From assembly GCA_963746465.1 (NCBI GenBank), contig CAVVAY010000007.1, positions 124,001 to 188,000 on the forward strand: a stretch of DNA of 64,000 bases. The letters run 5' to 3'. The position numbers were made by a program, and so were the translations under genes. The stretch is from CAVVAY01 sp963746465 (lineage in GTDB: Bacteria; Actinomycetota; Actinomycetes; JACCUZ01). This document shows positions 62,955-64,000 of this stretch, piece by piece. The stretch's first letter is position 1. Each line of letters starts with the position of its first letter. The notes below the pieces were generated by a model. That model had not been told where the DNA came from. It was given only the letters and a program-made list of their open reading frames with translations, and ran no database searches.

Positions 62955-63716
62955 TCAGCGGCGCCGCGCCACCAGTCTCCAGACCACCAGCAGCACCAGC
63001 AGGCCGGCGATCACCGGCGCCAACCTCTTGAGCACCGGCAGGCCTGCGGTGTCGAGCAGGTCGATCGCCTCGTTCTCGGTGCGCCTGATCGGTGTGGGCG
63101 ACGGCGCCGGCCGGGCCTGCGGCGTCGGGGTCCCCGCCGTCGACGCAGCGAGGTCCGACGAAGCGGCGGCCGCCTGCTCGCCGGGGCCCGCGGCGCCGGA
63201 CTTCGCCCCGCCGCTGGGCCCCGCTGCCGGCTTCGGCGACGGTGCCGGCACAGGCGCCGCCCCCTGGTCTCCCCCGCCGAGCTCGCCGGCCAGGCAGTCG
63301 GCGAACCGACCGAGCAGCTTGTTGCCGACCTCGACCATGACGCCGCGGCCGAACTGCGCGGGCTTCCCGGTGACGGCGAGGTCGGTCGTCACGGTGACGT
63401 TGGTCGACGAGCCGCCGTCGTCCTGCAGCTGCGCAGTGATGGTGGCGTTGGCCGTGCCGCTGCCGCGCGCCTCCTTGGCGTCGGCCTCGATGACGGCACG
63501 CCGGGCGGACTGGTCCTTCTCGCTGAACCGCGCCGTGCCGGCGTAGGTGACCTGGATCGGCCCGACCTTCACCTTCACCCGGCCGACGATGGTCTCGCCG
63601 TCAAACGACTCGACGGTGGCACCCGGCATGCACGGCGCGATCCGCTCGACGTCGAGCAGCACGTCCCAGGCCTGCCCGACGGGGACCGGGACGCTGAACT
63701 GGTGCTCGAGCTCCAT
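62955..63716 (-). CDS. CoxG-like SRPBCC-domain protein with C-terminal membrane anchor
   Basis: A 253-residue protein. The N-terminal 150 residues are a CoxG/SRPBCC (START-like) domain: MELEHQFSVPVPVGQAWDVL, ERIAPCMPGATVESFDGE, KVKVGPIQVTYAGTARF and FGRGVMVEVGNKLL. A Pro/Ala/Ser linker follows (155-215), then a C-terminal helix (about 230-250, LAPVIAGLLVLLVVWRLV) and an Arg tail. CoxG proteins associate with carbon-monoxide dehydrogenase and other molybdenum enzymes at the membrane; the partner genes are absent here. ATG at 63716. Confidence 0.9.
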   Translation of the reverse strand: MELEHQFSVPVPVGQAWDVLLDVERIAPCMPGATVESFDGETIVGRVKVKVGPIQVTYAGTARFSEKDQSARRAVIEADAKEARGSGTANATITAQLQDDGGSSTNVTVTTDLAVTGKPAQFGRGVMVEVGNKLLGRFADCLAGELGGGDQGAAPVPAPSPKPAAGPSGGAKSGAAGPGEQAAAASSDLAASTAGTPTPQARPAPSPTPIRRTENEAIDLLDTAGLPVLKRLAPVIAGLLVLLVVWRLVARRR

Positions 63717-63872
63717 CGCTGTCAGCCCCGCTCCGCGTCGACGGGGACCTGGATCTGGACCATGCGAAGACACTCCTCAGCTCGCCGGTGAGCAGGGTGA
63801 TCAGCAGTCGTTTCGCACTCAACCACGCAGGGGCCGTCTTCGGAAGGGTCAGACCTCTGCGAGAGTGGATCA

Positions 63873-64000
63873 GTGCGGACCCCGCCTCTCGCCCGTCGCC
63901 TGGACGGCCTCGGCACGACGGTTTTCGCCGAGATGTCGGCGCTCGCCCTCGAGACCGGAGCGGTCAATCTCGGCCAGGGCTTCCCGGACACCGACGGGCC
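63873..64000 (+). CDS. PLP-dependent class I/II aminotransferase, N-terminal fragment
   Basis: The window ends 42 codons in. The GTG start at 63873 gives VRTPPLARRLDGLGTTVFAE, then MSALALETGAVNLGQGFPDTDGP. The NLGQGFPD stretch, which opens the substrate-binding part of these enzymes, is typical of the DapC/kynurenine-aminotransferase-like subgroup. Catalytic lysine lies beyond the window. Divergent from the CoxG-like gene; the 156-base gap between them shows no strong regulatory element. Confidence 0.75.
   Translation, partial: MRTPPLARRLDGLGTTVFAEMSALALETGAVNLGQGFPDTDG

Overview
This 64 kb window is chromosomal DNA of a very GC-rich actinobacterium. The best marker is a block at 4.7-11.5 kb holding bldC, a conserved unknown gene, a leucine/valine dehydrogenase, a DUF3073 gene, purM and purF, in the order I recall from Streptomyces (SCO4091 down to SCO4086). 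Two extra genes sit between purM and purF here. Codon use is uniform throughout. Frequent GTG starts, 4-base stop/start overlaps, SARP and LAL regulators, DUF3151 and LemA also fit. I favour a Nocardioidaceae-like organism, but that is inference. There is no phage, integrase, IS element or CRISPR array, and no gap longer than about 215 bases lacks a gene.

Layout. 0-1.4 kb: heat-shock cluster (HspR-like fragment, Hsp20, small protein, J-domain protein). 1.4-4.6 kb: an ABC-transporter scar, a LysE exporter and an MMPL pump. 4.7-11.8 kb: the bldC-vdh-purM-purF block. 11.9-17.1 kb: a secreted beta-propeller and a PotABCD-like ABC transporter. 17.3-19.7 kb: secreted subtilase, M14 carboxypeptidase and a sterol-carrier-family protein. 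19.9-23.2 kb: tRNA-Gly and purL-purQ-purS. 23.4-25.9 kb: amino-acid ABC transporter. 26.1-29.7 kb: three tiny coupled genes leading into a LAL regulator. 29.7-33.6 kb: galE, purC, lipoproteins and a PPOX flavoprotein. 33.7-36.9 kb: a large SARP/AfsR-like regulator. 36.9-45.3 kb: purB, purD, an aminotransferase, a TRIC channel, a metallopeptidase and purA. 45.4-49 kb: lipid kinase, phospholipase-D protein, regulator and DUF3151. 49.2-53.3 kb: a secreted subtilase with 17 tryptophan pentads, coupled to a membrane GGDEF-EAL protein. 53.3-64 kb: fba, flavin reductase, acetyltransferases, rRNA/tRNA methyltransferase, two DedA proteins, a LemA operon with pyrE, a hydrolase, an epimerase, a CoxG-like protein and the start of an aminotransferase.

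How genes work together. Nine de novo purine genes (purM, F, L, Q, S, C, B, D, A) lie on the minus strand in separate groups across 38 kb, separated by plus-strand transport, regulatory and envelope genes. They cover most steps from PRPP to IMP plus purA towards AMP. purN/T, purE/K and purH are not here. purL, purQ and purS supply the three FGAM synthase subunits. Several pairs share 4-base overlaps implying coupled translation: purQ/purL, unknown/purD, ATPase/binding protein, permease/ATPase, small protein/LAL regulator, subtilase/GGDEF-EAL, and unknown/LemA.

Data quality. Between about 5.4 and 17.0 kb nearly every gene, including purM and purF, is broken by single-base insertions or deletions (roughly 25-30). 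The 17.1-29.0 kb stretch has none. Isolated ones recur in the LAL regulator, purB, purD and the epimerase. I read these as assembly errors and annotate the genes as whole.
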